Positions 21,419-30,940 of a stretch of 36,066 nucleotides of DNA are shown here, piece after piece. The position numbers were made by a program, and so were the translations under genes. The notes under the pieces are model-generated. The model searched no databases. It saw only the letters and a program-made list of their open reading frames with translations, and was not told where the DNA came from. This DNA comes from Oehlia diaphana. Its lineage: Eukaryota; Glomeromycota; Glomeromycetes; Glomerales; Glomeraceae. Each line of letters begins with the position of its first letter. The stretch's first letter is position 1. The stretch lies in NCBI GenBank assembly GCA_003833135.1, contig QZLH01000460.1, positions 21,317-57,382 of the forward strand. Reading direction: 5' to 3'.

Positions 21419-23125
21419 CTACCTAAAATATTGAGCCGAATTTATATTTGAATGTCTACGATTTGTGGTTGAAGTTGATTGAATAAAATCAGTACGTAAG
21501 AGAGTAGGATGTATATGACTTGATTGTGTATGATCCGGATGCATAGTTTCTGGACTTAAAGGAACGAATGCTGTTGTTCCTTCTAATTGATCTGTCTCAG
21601 TAAAAACATATTCATCAAACATTGCACGAATTTCTGTTACTGTTCCTTCATTTGTATTCTCGATTGTTTTTTCATTATTGTTATTCACTTCTTCCGTTTC
21701 TGTCTCAATCGTATATTCACTATTAAATTCATCATCTTGAGATCGTGAGCGTTGATTTGCATCGTCTGCTTTAATCTCCTTTATAATAGAATCTATGGTT
21801 GGAAATTTGGCTTTGTCCTCTGATCCATTCAGTGCACTTGAAATGCGACATTTTTTGAAAGAATCCGAGATTACTTCTTTAGAAATTTCTTCCCATGCAT
21901 TCTTTACCCACCCGCATATATCAGTAATCGTTGCTCTGCGAATAATTCCAGTAATTGCATTCCATTTATCCCATTCTTTTATAAGATTATCTTTGAAAAT
22001 TTTATTAATTATATCAATTGGTTGCAAGACACTTAACATAGTTCCATTAGGAATAACGGCCAAACTAAAATTATAAGAGGCAAATTTCTGAAAAATCTCT
22101 CCTTCTGGATCCATGGACTTATCATGAACCATGATGGCAGGTTTATTGGATTGGTTACTCATCATTCTAATTACGTGTAACATATCAATATAATTGAACA
22201 TCAACTCTCGAGACATGATTCCATCTTCGTGAAACCAAACGATTATACTATCAGGGACCTTCTCTCCATATGGTAACTCCGTTCCTCTAAATACGCAAAT
22301 TGGAGAATATTTGGTTCCGTCTAAAATAAAATTAAAAATTCACTACTTTTGATATTTATACTTTTAGTTTTTTTTAAAAAAAAGAAATTTTTTACCTGCA
22401 GCGCAAGTCAATACAATTGTAAATTTATAAAATGTGTCAGAGATTTTCATTTCTTTTTCGCGTCTTAGGTTGACTCTAAGATTACCTTCTGTATCAAACC
22501 ACACGGGCAATTCATCCATATTAAAGAGATTTCTAAATTCGAATTCTCTTTCTTTTCGAAGACGTTTAATATTCTGCCGATATTCTCTTAACACTACATC
22601 ACATACAGGTCTTTTCTTAAATACTGGCCGATCGCGTAGAACAGTGAGTTTTTTACGAGCCAAAAAACCTGCTAACCAGCGTGAACTGGCTTTAAATTCT
22701 TTTTCTGCATCAGGATATAAAGCTTTCATTTCCGGTTGTTGTAATATTTGATACATTTTGTTTCTGACATTTGAGTTAGTAATTTCAACACCCATCCCAT
22801 GTTGATCAGATACCCATTTATGCAACTGGTTCTCAGCTTCTTCGTATAATGGTTTTTGTCCTGAACCGATTCGCAATGAATTCCAATTAACCTTTGTTGG
22901 ATCTGCATTCCATTTTTCACTAGCCTTTACCCAACGTCCAACCATAGATTTATCTATTTTATAAAGCCTTGCAGCAGCATTTCTTCCATTTTTAAGAGCA
23001 TATTCTACTACTATCTGTTTTTGATCAACGGAATAAGAGCATCTTTCTTTTTTCTCGGGTTTACCCGTTTTCTCTGAAGTTTCGTTCGATTCTAAAGTAT
23101 TTTTGCCTTTTGTAACCTTTGGCAT
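21419..23125 (-). CDS. pogo/Tigger-type DDE transposase-like protein (intact, one intron)
   Basis: Two exons on the minus strand, 23125-22396 and 22320-21419 (75-bp intron, GTAAA donor), encode 543 residues. Domains in order: a Lys/Glu-rich leader; an N-terminal helix-turn-helix (about 30-75, YSVDQKQIVVEYALKNGRNA); a CENP-B/Tc5-type helix-turn-helix (about 95-165, ending SSRWLAGFLARKK); and a DDE_1 catalytic domain (about 197-370). The three acidic positions are present: Asp204 in NMDELPVWFD, Asp310 in MVHDKSMD, and Asp346 in LQPID. The second site is unusual in its residues after the Asp. A Ser/Thr/Glu-rich tail of about 150 residues follows. No terminal inverted repeats were found around it, so it may be an immobile or domesticated copy rather than a mobile element. 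Confidence 0.88.
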
Positions 23126-23488
23126 GTTGAAGGGCTTTCGTTATTTAACAAAATTTAAGATGTTTAAAGATTGATGATAAAATTATGTAACACAATCGTT
23201 GGTGTCAAAAAAAATGAGTCATTTATGTTTTGATTTGTTAATATAAAGGCTACAATTATGCGTTATCATTTCTTTATCAAGCAATTTCATTAGTGAATTT
23301 TGATAAGAAGATCATTTATGACCTGATATTGTTTTTGTAACACAATCCTCTTTTCGTTGTGGATAATAATAATAAATAATAATTTCTAAAAAATGATTGT
23401 TTCCCAAACTTCGTACTTACTCGCTTGTAACAATTTGTTTTTGCGAAGTTTTGAATTTTCAAAAAGAATTTGACAAGAATTTATAAAC
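23126..23488. other. divergent promoter region
   Basis: 363 bp between the divergent transposase-like and Cue2-like genes. TGTAACACAATC occurs twice in direct orientation (near 23187 and 23335), about 147 bp apart, which could be a regulatory repeat or element debris. Confidence 0.4.
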
Positions 23489-24571
23489 ATGGCTTCTTTA
23501 CAAGGGAAATTAGAGGTGAGACCGTGTGAAGAACAAGTGTACTGCATTGAATTGTAAGTTCGTCAATAGTTTCGAACTTATGGAATTCGTAGTGTAGGCA
23601 GTAAAGATGTTTAAACATCTTTGTAAAAAGTTATTTATTTTCTTAATAAACAGTCATAGCCTTTTTAAAGTCGTCAAAAACTTTTTTATTGCGAAGAACC
23701 GATTGCCCAAAGTCCAAATATTTGAAATTCGAAATATTTGCATAAAGTCATTTTTCTGGTAAAAGCTTAAGTATTTATTAGTGTTTTAAGATATACTTTA
23801 CTAACCCAACTATTTTTTTTTTATCGTAATATGTACTATAATATATTATAGCAACTTTTCTGTCCGTCAATTGACTCTACATTAATCGCTGCTATTGTCG
23901 GGGATCATCCGGATTTTGAAAGTTGTTTCGAGATTCTCAGTTCATTGGCAGAAGAAGCAGATGCTGAAAGAGATTTCGAAAATGAAATAAGCTCTGGAAA
24001 CAGTAGCAGTAATCTCAGAAACTCTAGTTCTGGTGAACCTGGTAAGTCAAAATAAAAATAAATAAAAATAAACAAATAATATATCATATCTTAAAATTTT
24101 CTTAAAATTTTTTATTCAGGTGATGGGTCAACCACTAGTATTGAATATTCAACATACAATCCTTCCGTAGAAGACGATTTAGATTATTATTCAAGTGCAT
24201 ACACTACTGAATATGAAGATTATGAAGATCCTAAAGGAAATACGGAATTTTTGAAAAACATGTTTCCTATGATTCCTGAATCTAGAGTGAATAATTTATT
24301 AAGAGAAAAAGATAATAATGTAGAAATGGTTGTGGATGTTATTCTTAATGAAATGTATTTACAGACAGAACAAGACGACGACTTTTCATATTCGCGTTCA
24401 ACTTCGACGCTCATTTCTAATAGTGATGCGGATAATTCCTTAATAACAGATGTCCGGAATAAGTATCGTAAAAAAAAGCGACGGAAACCGCAACGAAAAC
24501 AAAATATCATATTACAAAATAATGGACACCGACCTAATTCCAATAATTCATCGTCATCGTCATCGTCATCG

Positions 24572-24613
<42 letters not shown>

Positions 24614-25813
24614 ACTTCTTCATATTGGACATCCTCCTCGAGAAATCCTGAAAGTCGGAATGAATTGATTGATGATAATAAATTGTGTCAGCTGATGGAA
24701 ATATTTCCTAACCACAATTTTGAAAGCATCAAGCAAACGCTTGTTAATTGTAATGGAGAAGTTCAAAATGCGACAGAAATTTTATCGTCAGGAGCTTTGA
24801 ACGATAGCAAGAGACAAATAAAAGTTATTAAACTAATATCTCATACAAGCGAACATCAAGATACTCATCTTCAAAATAAGGAAAGACGTGGTAGTATCCA
24901 AAATTATACTAATGATTCTAATAGTTATGAAATGCCAATAAAGATCTATGATGATGACGAAATAGTAGATTATGAGGATGATCATGATCCTGATCATTGT
25001 CAAGAAGAGGTCTCTAAATACTATAAAAAGCGAGATGAATCTTTTAAAAAAGCAGCGCAATCCTATCGAAGACGGCAAGGTAGCGTTGCATCTTACCATT
25101 CAGAGGAGGTGAGTTTGGTATAAAAATTAGAAATTTAGAATTATTTAATATTTATCTCATTAAGGACAAATCCTTTTTTTATTAGGGATGGAGATTTGAT
25201 GCAGAAATGAAAAAATGGAAATTACGGGCTGCTAGATCATTAGTTAAGAAACATAGGTAAGTGAAAACTTAGGACCGAGGAAATAATTTGTGATAATATA
25301 GGATTATTGTGGAAATTAGCACATCAGCATAATTATTAATACAGTTATAATACAATTATGTCACATCACAGAAATAAGTCAAATGTACATAATATTCCAA
25401 TTCTTCTTATTATTTTTTTTCTTTTCCTGTTCTCTATATATATATTGAAAGTGAGAAAACACAATACGAGTATATTCTTGATCTCCATGGTTGTTTTGTA
25501 ACCGAAGCAATTATTATAGTTAAAGAATGGTTGAATGAATGGTACCCAAAAAGAACGAGATCCGGTAAATACATTATTTTGCAACCTTTCTAATTTGAAG
25601 ATATGAATTATTAACATTTGATATCATTTCTATTAAGCCTCACAAATGAAGCCGTCGCAAATGAAACCGTTGAAAATAATTACGGGAAAGGGTAATCATT
25701 CACCCAATGGAGTGGCAAAATTACCTAACGCTATTAATAAATTTTTGATCGGTGATAATTGGAATATTACAAAACATATGGGACATGTGTTAGTTCATGG
25801 ATTAAAAAAATAA
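23489..25813 (+). CDS. Cue2-like CUE-CUE-Smr endonuclease
   Basis: Six exons, 23489-23515, 23852-24041, 24120-25108, 25186-25256, 25452-25564 and 25638-25813, encode 521 residues. Joining exon 1 to 2 gives GKLEQLFCPSIDSTLIAAI, which is continuous and conserved-looking and supports the tiny 9-codon first exon and its 336-bp intron. Two CUE domains are visible (about 115-157, FLKNMFPMIPESRVNNLL; about 262-298, LCQLMEIFPNHNFESIKQTL), followed by a C-terminal Smr domain (about 430-521) with the DLHG and TGKGNHS motifs. This is the layout of yeast Cue2 and animal N4BP2: CUE domains read ubiquitinated collided ribosomes and Smr cleaves mRNA in no-go decay. A basic patch and a Ser run separate the CUE domains. 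In the TGxG loop a Lys stands where many Smr nucleases have Arg. It converges on the ZNF830-like gene (179 bp between stops). Confidence 0.9.
24548..24613 (+). repeat. TCA/TCG microsatellite coding a Ser run
   Basis: About 22 triplets, alternating TCG-TCA at the start and pure TCA later, all in the serine frame of the Cue2-like gene. In the shifted frame it would encode poly-His, which is an artefact. The pure part should be prone to length change. Confidence 0.95.
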
Positions 25814-25992
25814 TCCGTGTAAGATTCATTATGAATTGGCGATCCTTCCGTCCATTTTTTTTTTTTATTCGTTTAATTTGTAATTTAGAATTTTATGATT
25901 TTTTTTTTGTCATACATTTTTGTAATTTTGTAATTTATTACTATTTAATAATAAAAGATAAAGTATATGACTATTATGGGTCAATTTATTTA

Positions 25993-27312
25993 TTATAAAA
26001 TTTTTTGTGCTCTCCAATCCATCCATCCGTCCATAAAGTCATCATCAATATCTTCGTCACTTGTATCGTCAATATTTCCTTCATCGAAACCTTTTGCTTT
26101 CACACTATTAGTATCAACCATCATATGTTTTCCCCGATTTTCTTTAACACGTTTAGCAACATTTTTTAATTTTTCCAATCTTGCTAAACAAAATTCTTGT
26201 TCACGTTCTTGCATTTCATCTCTATCTCTTTGTAACTGTTCATCGTCAGCATTAGAAATTTGATTACTAACTTGAGTTTCTTTTGAAATTTCTTTTTGGA
26301 AATTTATCCATTCTTGTTCATCTATTTCCGCTGTTGCTGAAGCTTTTACTGAAGTACTATTTAATGAAGGATTATCAAAAAAGTCAGCAGGAAGAGCAGA
26401 CGATTCTTCTTGTACTATTTCTATTTCTTGTGTTGAAGTATCGATTTGTTGTTTCACTATCGGCGCCGTGTCATCAAAGAAATCAGAAGGCAATTTGCTT
26501 GTCATTGCTGATTCATCCTCCTTATCGACCGATATTTTCGAATCATAAAAATCAGAAGGCAATTTGCTTGTCATTTCTGATTCATCCTCCTCCTCATCGA
26601 CTGATATTTTCGTACCAAAAAAATCTGATATTTTCGAATCAAAGAAATCAGGCGGTAGTGTTGAAGTCTGAGGTATAGACTGCTCAGTAGTTAATGAATC
26701 ATCATTATATTTTACTCTTTTAACTCTAGTTTGCTCTAAAACTTTTTCTTCACTCTCTTCTTCAGAATCATTTTCTTCCTCTTCCTCATCTTCATAACCA
26801 ATTAAATTTTTTATACTATTGTCGGTATCAATATTAGAAGGAACATTTGTAGGAATACCTTTAGATATTGTTACTTTTCCTTCAATCCCTATAGATCTTT
26901 TCTTATCATTTATAGTGGTTGATTCCTGTTCTAAATTATTAAAATTAAAACTCGATTCTTTTTTCAAGATCGATTTTGGTTTAAAATTGCTCGTTGTTGA
27001 TGATTTTGATTTTATTAAAGATGCCGCTCTGTTGACATCGCCACTGCTGGATTCTGTCTTTAAAGCTTTTTCTTTTAACTCTCTAATTTTTCTTAAAGTT
27101 TCTTTATGAGATATGCTTGCAAGGTGAGAATTCCATGAAGATTCGTTTTTTATGATTACATTGCAAACTATACAAGTGAGTTTATGATTAGCATCATATT
27201 TGGCGTAAGAATGAACTATTTTAGAAGAAGATGCTGTTTCTTGTTGTTGTTGACGCTGTTGTTTTGTGGCAGAAAGAAGACGTCTTAGCTCTTTAGTTTT
27301 TTGTGTTGACAT
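25993..27312 (-). CDS. ZNF830/CCDC16-like C2H2 zinc-finger protein
   Basis: A single uninterrupted frame of 439 residues. The N-terminal region has a Gln-rich helix (about 18-25), then one C2H2 finger, CIVCNVIIKNESSWNSHLASISH, with Cys47, Cys50, His63 and His69 (C-x2-C-x12-H-x5-H, the U1/matrin-like spacing). The middle is acidic and low in complexity. It contains four variants of a short repeat, LPxDFFDSKIS, at about 218-320, whose purpose is unknown. A coiled-coil stretch (about 345-395, QRDRDEMQEREQEF...) precedes the C-terminus ending DDDFMDGWMDWRAQKIL, in which the final W-M-D-W-R block is typical of the family. ZNF830 homologues associate with the spliceosome (XAB2/Prp19 context). It shares a 186-bp divergent promoter region with the frame starting at 27499. 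Confidence 0.85.
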   Translation of the reverse strand: MSTQKTKELRRLLSATKQQRQQQQETASSSKIVHSYAKYDANHKLTCIVCNVIIKNESSWNSHLASISHKETLRKIRELKEKALKTESSSGDVNRAASLIKSKSSTTSNFKPKSILKKESSFNFNNLEQESTTINDKKRSIGIEGKVTISKGIPTNVPSNIDTDNSIKNLIGYEDEEEEENDSEEESEEKVLEQTRVKRVKYNDDSLTTEQSIPQTSTLPPDFFDSKISDFFGTKISVDEEEDESEMTSKLPSDFYDSKISVDKEDESAMTSKLPSDFFDDTAPIVKQQIDTSTQEIEIVQEESSALPADFFDNPSLNSTSVKASATAEIDEQEWINFQKEISKETQVSNQISNADDEQLQRDRDEMQEREQEFCLARLEKLKNVAKRVKENRGKHMMVDTNSVKAKGFDEGNIDDTSDEDIDDDFMDGWMDWRAQKIL

Positions 27313-27376
27313 TTTAGTCGTAAAATTTTAAACGTTAGTATTTTCCTATCGTAACCACCAAAAAAAATTCATAAAT

Positions 27377-27467
27377 CACGTGAACTCCATTTCTCGAATT
27401 TCACCACTCCAAAACTTATTTGTCGCTCGTTATTTGTCACCGTGATCGGCCTATCATGTCACACGTG
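27377..27467. promoter_or_regulatory. two CACGTG boxes in a divergent promoter
   Basis: CACGTG occurs at 27377-27382 (in TCACGTGA) and at 27462-27467, between the ZNF830-like start (27312) and the ATG at 27499. A related TCACCGTGA lies between them. CACGTG is the E-box bound by basic helix-loop-helix factors such as Cbf1/USF; binding here is inferred. Confidence 0.5.
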
Positions 27468-27498
27468 CAATTGTGAAATAGATAAACAGTTTTCTTAG

Positions 27499-28440
27499 AT
27501 GGAAATTCAAGAGTTTTTAGACGAAGCGTTTCCGAATGTAAGTACTAGGAGCTCTTTTTTTTACGAGCTTGTAAGCCGTTAAGCGCGATGGCAGTCTAGT
27601 CAATAAGTTTCTACCATAACCCATTGTGTAAGGCTACATAGTCGCATCGGCCTTCCTCAGAATACAATTTACTATGTACTCGGAAGGCTCTCGAGTTTTA
27701 CCGATATTTAACCGTAAGACGAAAATATATCGCTACCAACGTCTTTACTCATGCGCTTTCAAGGACCTTAAAGATGTCAGATGTTATTAGCGAAGAGAGG
27801 GTGTGAATGCTTAGAAAAATCCAGCAACAATGGAAGGGATATGAAATTTAATGCATTCTTATTTAATGTAAGGTGATGTTTTTAAAAATGACTGGAATAA
27901 GTAGTATTTTGCGGAAAGATCAGCACATATGTCTATCAAAGCGTGTTATAATGTTCAAAGAAGCTACAACTATGAAGTTTCCGCATATTCTACACGAGTA
28001 AGTATCTTCTCATGATAATATTGAGTTTAATTATTAATGTTTTGTCATTGATTGATCAGAAACGAAAGCACGATAGCCGGTTATCCGTCTGGAAGTAGAA
28101 CAAAATACCCACAGATTTCATTTTAAAAAAACTCAAAGTTGCTTTTAAAGAACTCGATGATGAAAACCCAAGAAATTCAGGAGAAAGAAGTGATCAGAAT
28201 GTTCTGAATACGGTCGACGTTGTAGATTAGCGTAAATGGTTGGAGAAAATTCTCGAGGTTGGTAAAATATCTACTCATGAGAAGTAACTGCCAAGCGAGA
28301 CTTATTTTTCTATTGTCTACAATTCCCAATAGAGGAACCAGAACACAAATTTTAAATCCATATACGGCAAAAAATAAATTCGAAGATACTATGATTAGAT
28401 GCATCGGATAAGTTCTGATGGACTTGTAAATTCTGACGGA
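27499..28440 (+). pseudogene. decayed or fragmentary multi-exon gene
   Basis: ATG at 27499 reads MEIQEFLDEAFPN and runs into GTAAGT, a perfect donor. Coding-like segments follow. One lies at about 27649-27810, containing ALEFYRYLTVRRKYIATNVF. Another, at about 27872-27998, contains MTGISSILRKDQHICLSKR and ends in CACGA|GTAAGT. A 61-bp intron-like gap then ends ATCAG at 28059. A further frame from 28099 (IPTDFILKKLKVAFKELDDE...) is interrupted by five in-frame TAG/TAA stops (28228, 28285, 28330, 28375, 28396), yet text between stops still looks protein-like (DVVD*RKWLEKILEVGK). I cannot name the family; the basic helical text of the second segment faintly resembles an HMG box. A broken gene is likelier than a working one. 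Confidence 0.4.
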
Positions 28441-28662
28441 TTTTTAAGTTGACTTATAGCATTTACAATAATAACATCAACTAATTGCTAGCATCAACAA
28501 AATAATCGATACCCCCGGATACGTTATGTATATTGATGAAATGTGATTGGATAGTAAACAAAATATCTCCTCTCTTTACCTCGACCTTTACAAATAAAAT
28601 ACTGTTCCACTGGTAAGCAGACGTTTTTCGGAAATATCACAATTTATAAAATCTAATTATTT

Positions 28663-29090
28663 ATGGATTCAAACAATAGGATTGAACACGACATCGAACC
28701 AACGCACGAACGTCTTTTCACGGAAAACAACAGCTCTAACAAAGGAAGAATGAAAGCGGACATCGTAGGAGTCCGTTTATCAGACAACCGACAAGTCGTG
28801 TTTTTAAAAATGAGCATGTCAGATACACGAAAAAAATACGTTCACTAACTATCCAAGGGATCAGTGAGTCAGTGAGTATTATTTTTTTTTGATTGACTAT
28901 TACTTGGACAAAATCGTTCATATTCCTTTTTTTCGACTTTTATATCATAGGAGATCGCCTTACACTCGGATCTATTTTTTTTAAGAGGGAAGGACGATTA
29001 TGCCGACGAAAAAGGATTTTCTGCGGTCTTTCCGCTTAGTTGGAAATTCCGGTTAGTTTGTGATACGATCTATTTTAGAGTACCCTAACG
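28663..29090 (+). pseudogene. possible fragment of a kinase-like gene
   Basis: The frame from ATG 28663 to TAA 28848 (61 codons) contains GRMKADIVGVRLSDNRQVVFLKMS, which resembles the N-lobe strands (GxVYxxRLSDNRxVVxKK) of degenerate protein kinases found in many fungi. About 100 bp later, after an ATCATAG acceptor-like site at 28950, another segment reads EIALHSDLFFLRGKDDYADEKGF before stopping at 29080-29090. No catalytic-loop HRD or DFG motif follows, so at most a truncated N-lobe is present. Base composition is richer in G+C than the spacer. Confidence 0.25.
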
Positions 29091-29634
29091 TCATCAAAGG
29101 ATTAATGAAGCATCCGGCAACATCGTCTGAATGTTCTTTCGGTACTGTATTTTATGCGTTACTGATAAAATATAACCTATACAACATCCACAGCATAATA
29201 ATAAACTATTAATCTAGATAGTTCAAATAAATTTATATATTTGTATGCGTTTATTTTAATTGTGCCACGATATACATCTAAAATTAAGTCCCGCAAATAA
29301 AATGAACATGTTTATACAGTTATAATACGCATGCATAACAAAAAAAAATAAAACCGCGGTTTAATCTCGGTTAAGATAAATATTATGAAGACTAAAGTCA
29401 TCCAATTTGTATTTTTATTTGTATGGTCACAGCGGCATTTTCATATTAATAAAGGTTCAGACACAAATTTCACTTTGAATTACAGTATAAGAGTTAGTAC
29501 AAATTGTCATTTGTATACTGCAATAACGTTTATGTACAAAATATCTTTTTTTATTACTCTGATGCATATACCACCCATGGGTGTGGGCAAAAAAATACTT
29601 AATATTAATGATGCGAAATCGTTAGAGTATAAGT
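29091..29634. other. spacer
   Basis: About 540 bp, no convincing gene. The open stretch 29385-29654 lacks coding texture. Confidence 0.5.
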
Positions 29635-29670
29635 CACGTGAAAGTTACGGGTGAGATAGTCTCACACGTG
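29635..29670. promoter_or_regulatory. paired CACGTG boxes flanking a small hairpin
   Basis: GTCACGTG (box at 29635-29640) and CACGTGAC (box at 29665-29670) face each other, with GTGAGA-TAG-TCTCAC, a perfect 6-bp stem, just inside the second. The boxes lie 40 bp upstream of a tiny hydrophobic frame (29710-29793), and this is the only candidate they could control nearby on the plus strand. Confidence 0.4.
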
Positions 29671-29709
29671 ACCAAGATGCTGTTCAATTCTGTGGTAGTG
29701 AGCTTCGAA

Positions 29710-29793
29710 ATGGCATTTGCACTATATGATATAACTCGTTTAATCTTACTCCAATTTTCCGGAACAATCTTCGGCTTGATTAGCTTGAAATAA
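29710..29793 (+). CDS. tiny hydrophobic ORF, 27 codons
   Basis: ATG at 29710 opens MAFALYDITRLILLQFSGTI and ends at TAA 29791-29793. The segment TRLILLQFSGTIFGLISL could be one membrane helix. It follows the paired CACGTG boxes. No homologue is recognised, and a frame this short arises often by chance, so this is only a candidate microprotein or first exon. Confidence 0.15.
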   Translation: MAFALYDITRLILLQFSGTIFGLISLK

Positions 29794-29892
29794 TTACATT
29801 TAGATATTTATATACTGTACGGTAAGCAAAAATTTTTCATGTTTTTATTGTATGAATGTGCTGCATCGCAAAAAATTGTTCCCCCGTTTTTA

Positions 29893-30339
29893 TCATATGG
29901 TGCTCATAACATGATTATCATGAGATTTATTTAACTTTTCGGCTATATTAGTACTCACAGCCCTTTGAGTTTTTTTACGCAAAGTATCCTTAGTAAACCC
30001 GCCAAGGAGATGCTCCATTGCATCATCATACACTTGATTTCTTGCTGATTGATCACTAACTACTCTCTAAGCGTTCTTGATCTCCTCAACTCTCTCTTTA
30101 TACGCCTTCCTATAGTAATACCAACACGAAATTTCTTCTTGAATTGCTTTCGTAGCACGTGTCTCTGCTCTATAAGCTTTTTGGAATAGGCGGGCTAAAG
30201 TTTTTGGCATTGAAGCTTCCGGATCATCCTCAGCCACTTCATTATTTTCAATAGATTCTCCTCTAACAGACGTAGATAAATTCTTGCAATAAGCCCTGCA
30301 AGATATTGTGCTCATGGTTATAGGTAACTCAGCTAGCAT
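29893..30339 (-). pseudogene. gene of an unassigned expanded family, broken by in-frame TAG
   Basis: The frame begins at 30339 (or Met at 30315, MSTISCRAYCK). It runs through an acidic linker and KAYRAETRATKAIQEEISCWYYYRKAYKERVEEIKNA, reaches TAG at 30067-30069, then stays open in the same frame for 57 more codons (DDAMEHLLGGFTKDTLRKKT...AVSTNIAEKLNK) to TGA at 29893-29895. The text after the TAG is as protein-like as the text before it. From memory, the EISCWYxYxK block followed by a Leu/Lys-rich KKTQRA block belongs to a family with many copies in arbuscular mycorrhizal fungi; not verified. A nonsense-mutated copy is the simplest reading. No function is assigned. Confidence 0.55.
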
Positions 30340-30940
30340 TTTTCATTTTATAAATATTAAAATATAAAAATTCATTTAATTTTGTAATTTAAAACTGGTA
30401 ATTGTCATCACAAAAATTACAATTTAGCCTAATTTTGGCCAGAGTTAAAAATACTGATTCAAAAATTTTAACAAAAATAATAAATATGTTAACAAAAAAT
30501 ATCGATTTGATGTAAATTTTGAAATTTTGTCAAAAAAAACTTTTAGTAAAGTGAAAAATCAAAAAAATCACAATTTTGCATTTTTCTTAAAAATTATCTG
30601 AAAAACAGCTTTTTTAAACTTTAGACAAATTGGAAAAATCTCTGTAAATTTACAAACTGTTTAATATAATATGTAGTTGATTAATCTTATAAAATTCAAA
30701 AAATTAGACTATGTATTAATTAGGTCGCACAATCCTAAGTTCAAAACCCGACCAAAAATCCGAACAACTATCGAAAAAAATGGGAAACTACCACGAGTTT
30801 GTACTAGTTAATTGTGACATAAAGACGACGCGAAATGGTTCAACTCGCGTTGTCATTAAAATAAATAGTTTAATAGTTTAGTTGAAACATTATTGTCTTT
30901 TAACTTCTACTAACAATAGTATTATAGTAATACTCTCGAA
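30340..30940. other. AT-rich spacer and POLD3 promoter
   Basis: 600 bp. The first 400 bp are A/T-rich with no frame. The last 150 bp before 30941 are more mixed and should hold the POLD3 promoter. No CACGTG box is seen. Confidence 0.5.

Noticed and set aside
21419..22216. Two separate transposase genes (two frames)
   Set aside because: A GTAAA donor and TTTTAG acceptor join them in frame within the catalytic domain, giving one 543-residue product.
24450..24668. His-rich 72-codon frame
   Set aside because: It is the shifted reading of the TCA/TCG serine tract of the Cue2-like gene.
26283..27109. Plus-strand frames of 131 and 96 codons
   Set aside because: Antisense to the ZNF830-like frame, whose zinc finger and C-terminus are recognisable; these frames have no domain.
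29280..29760. tRNA-like word near GGTAGTGAGCTTCGAAATGGC
   Set aside because: TTCGAA is present but no acceptor stem or anticodon arm can be drawn around it.
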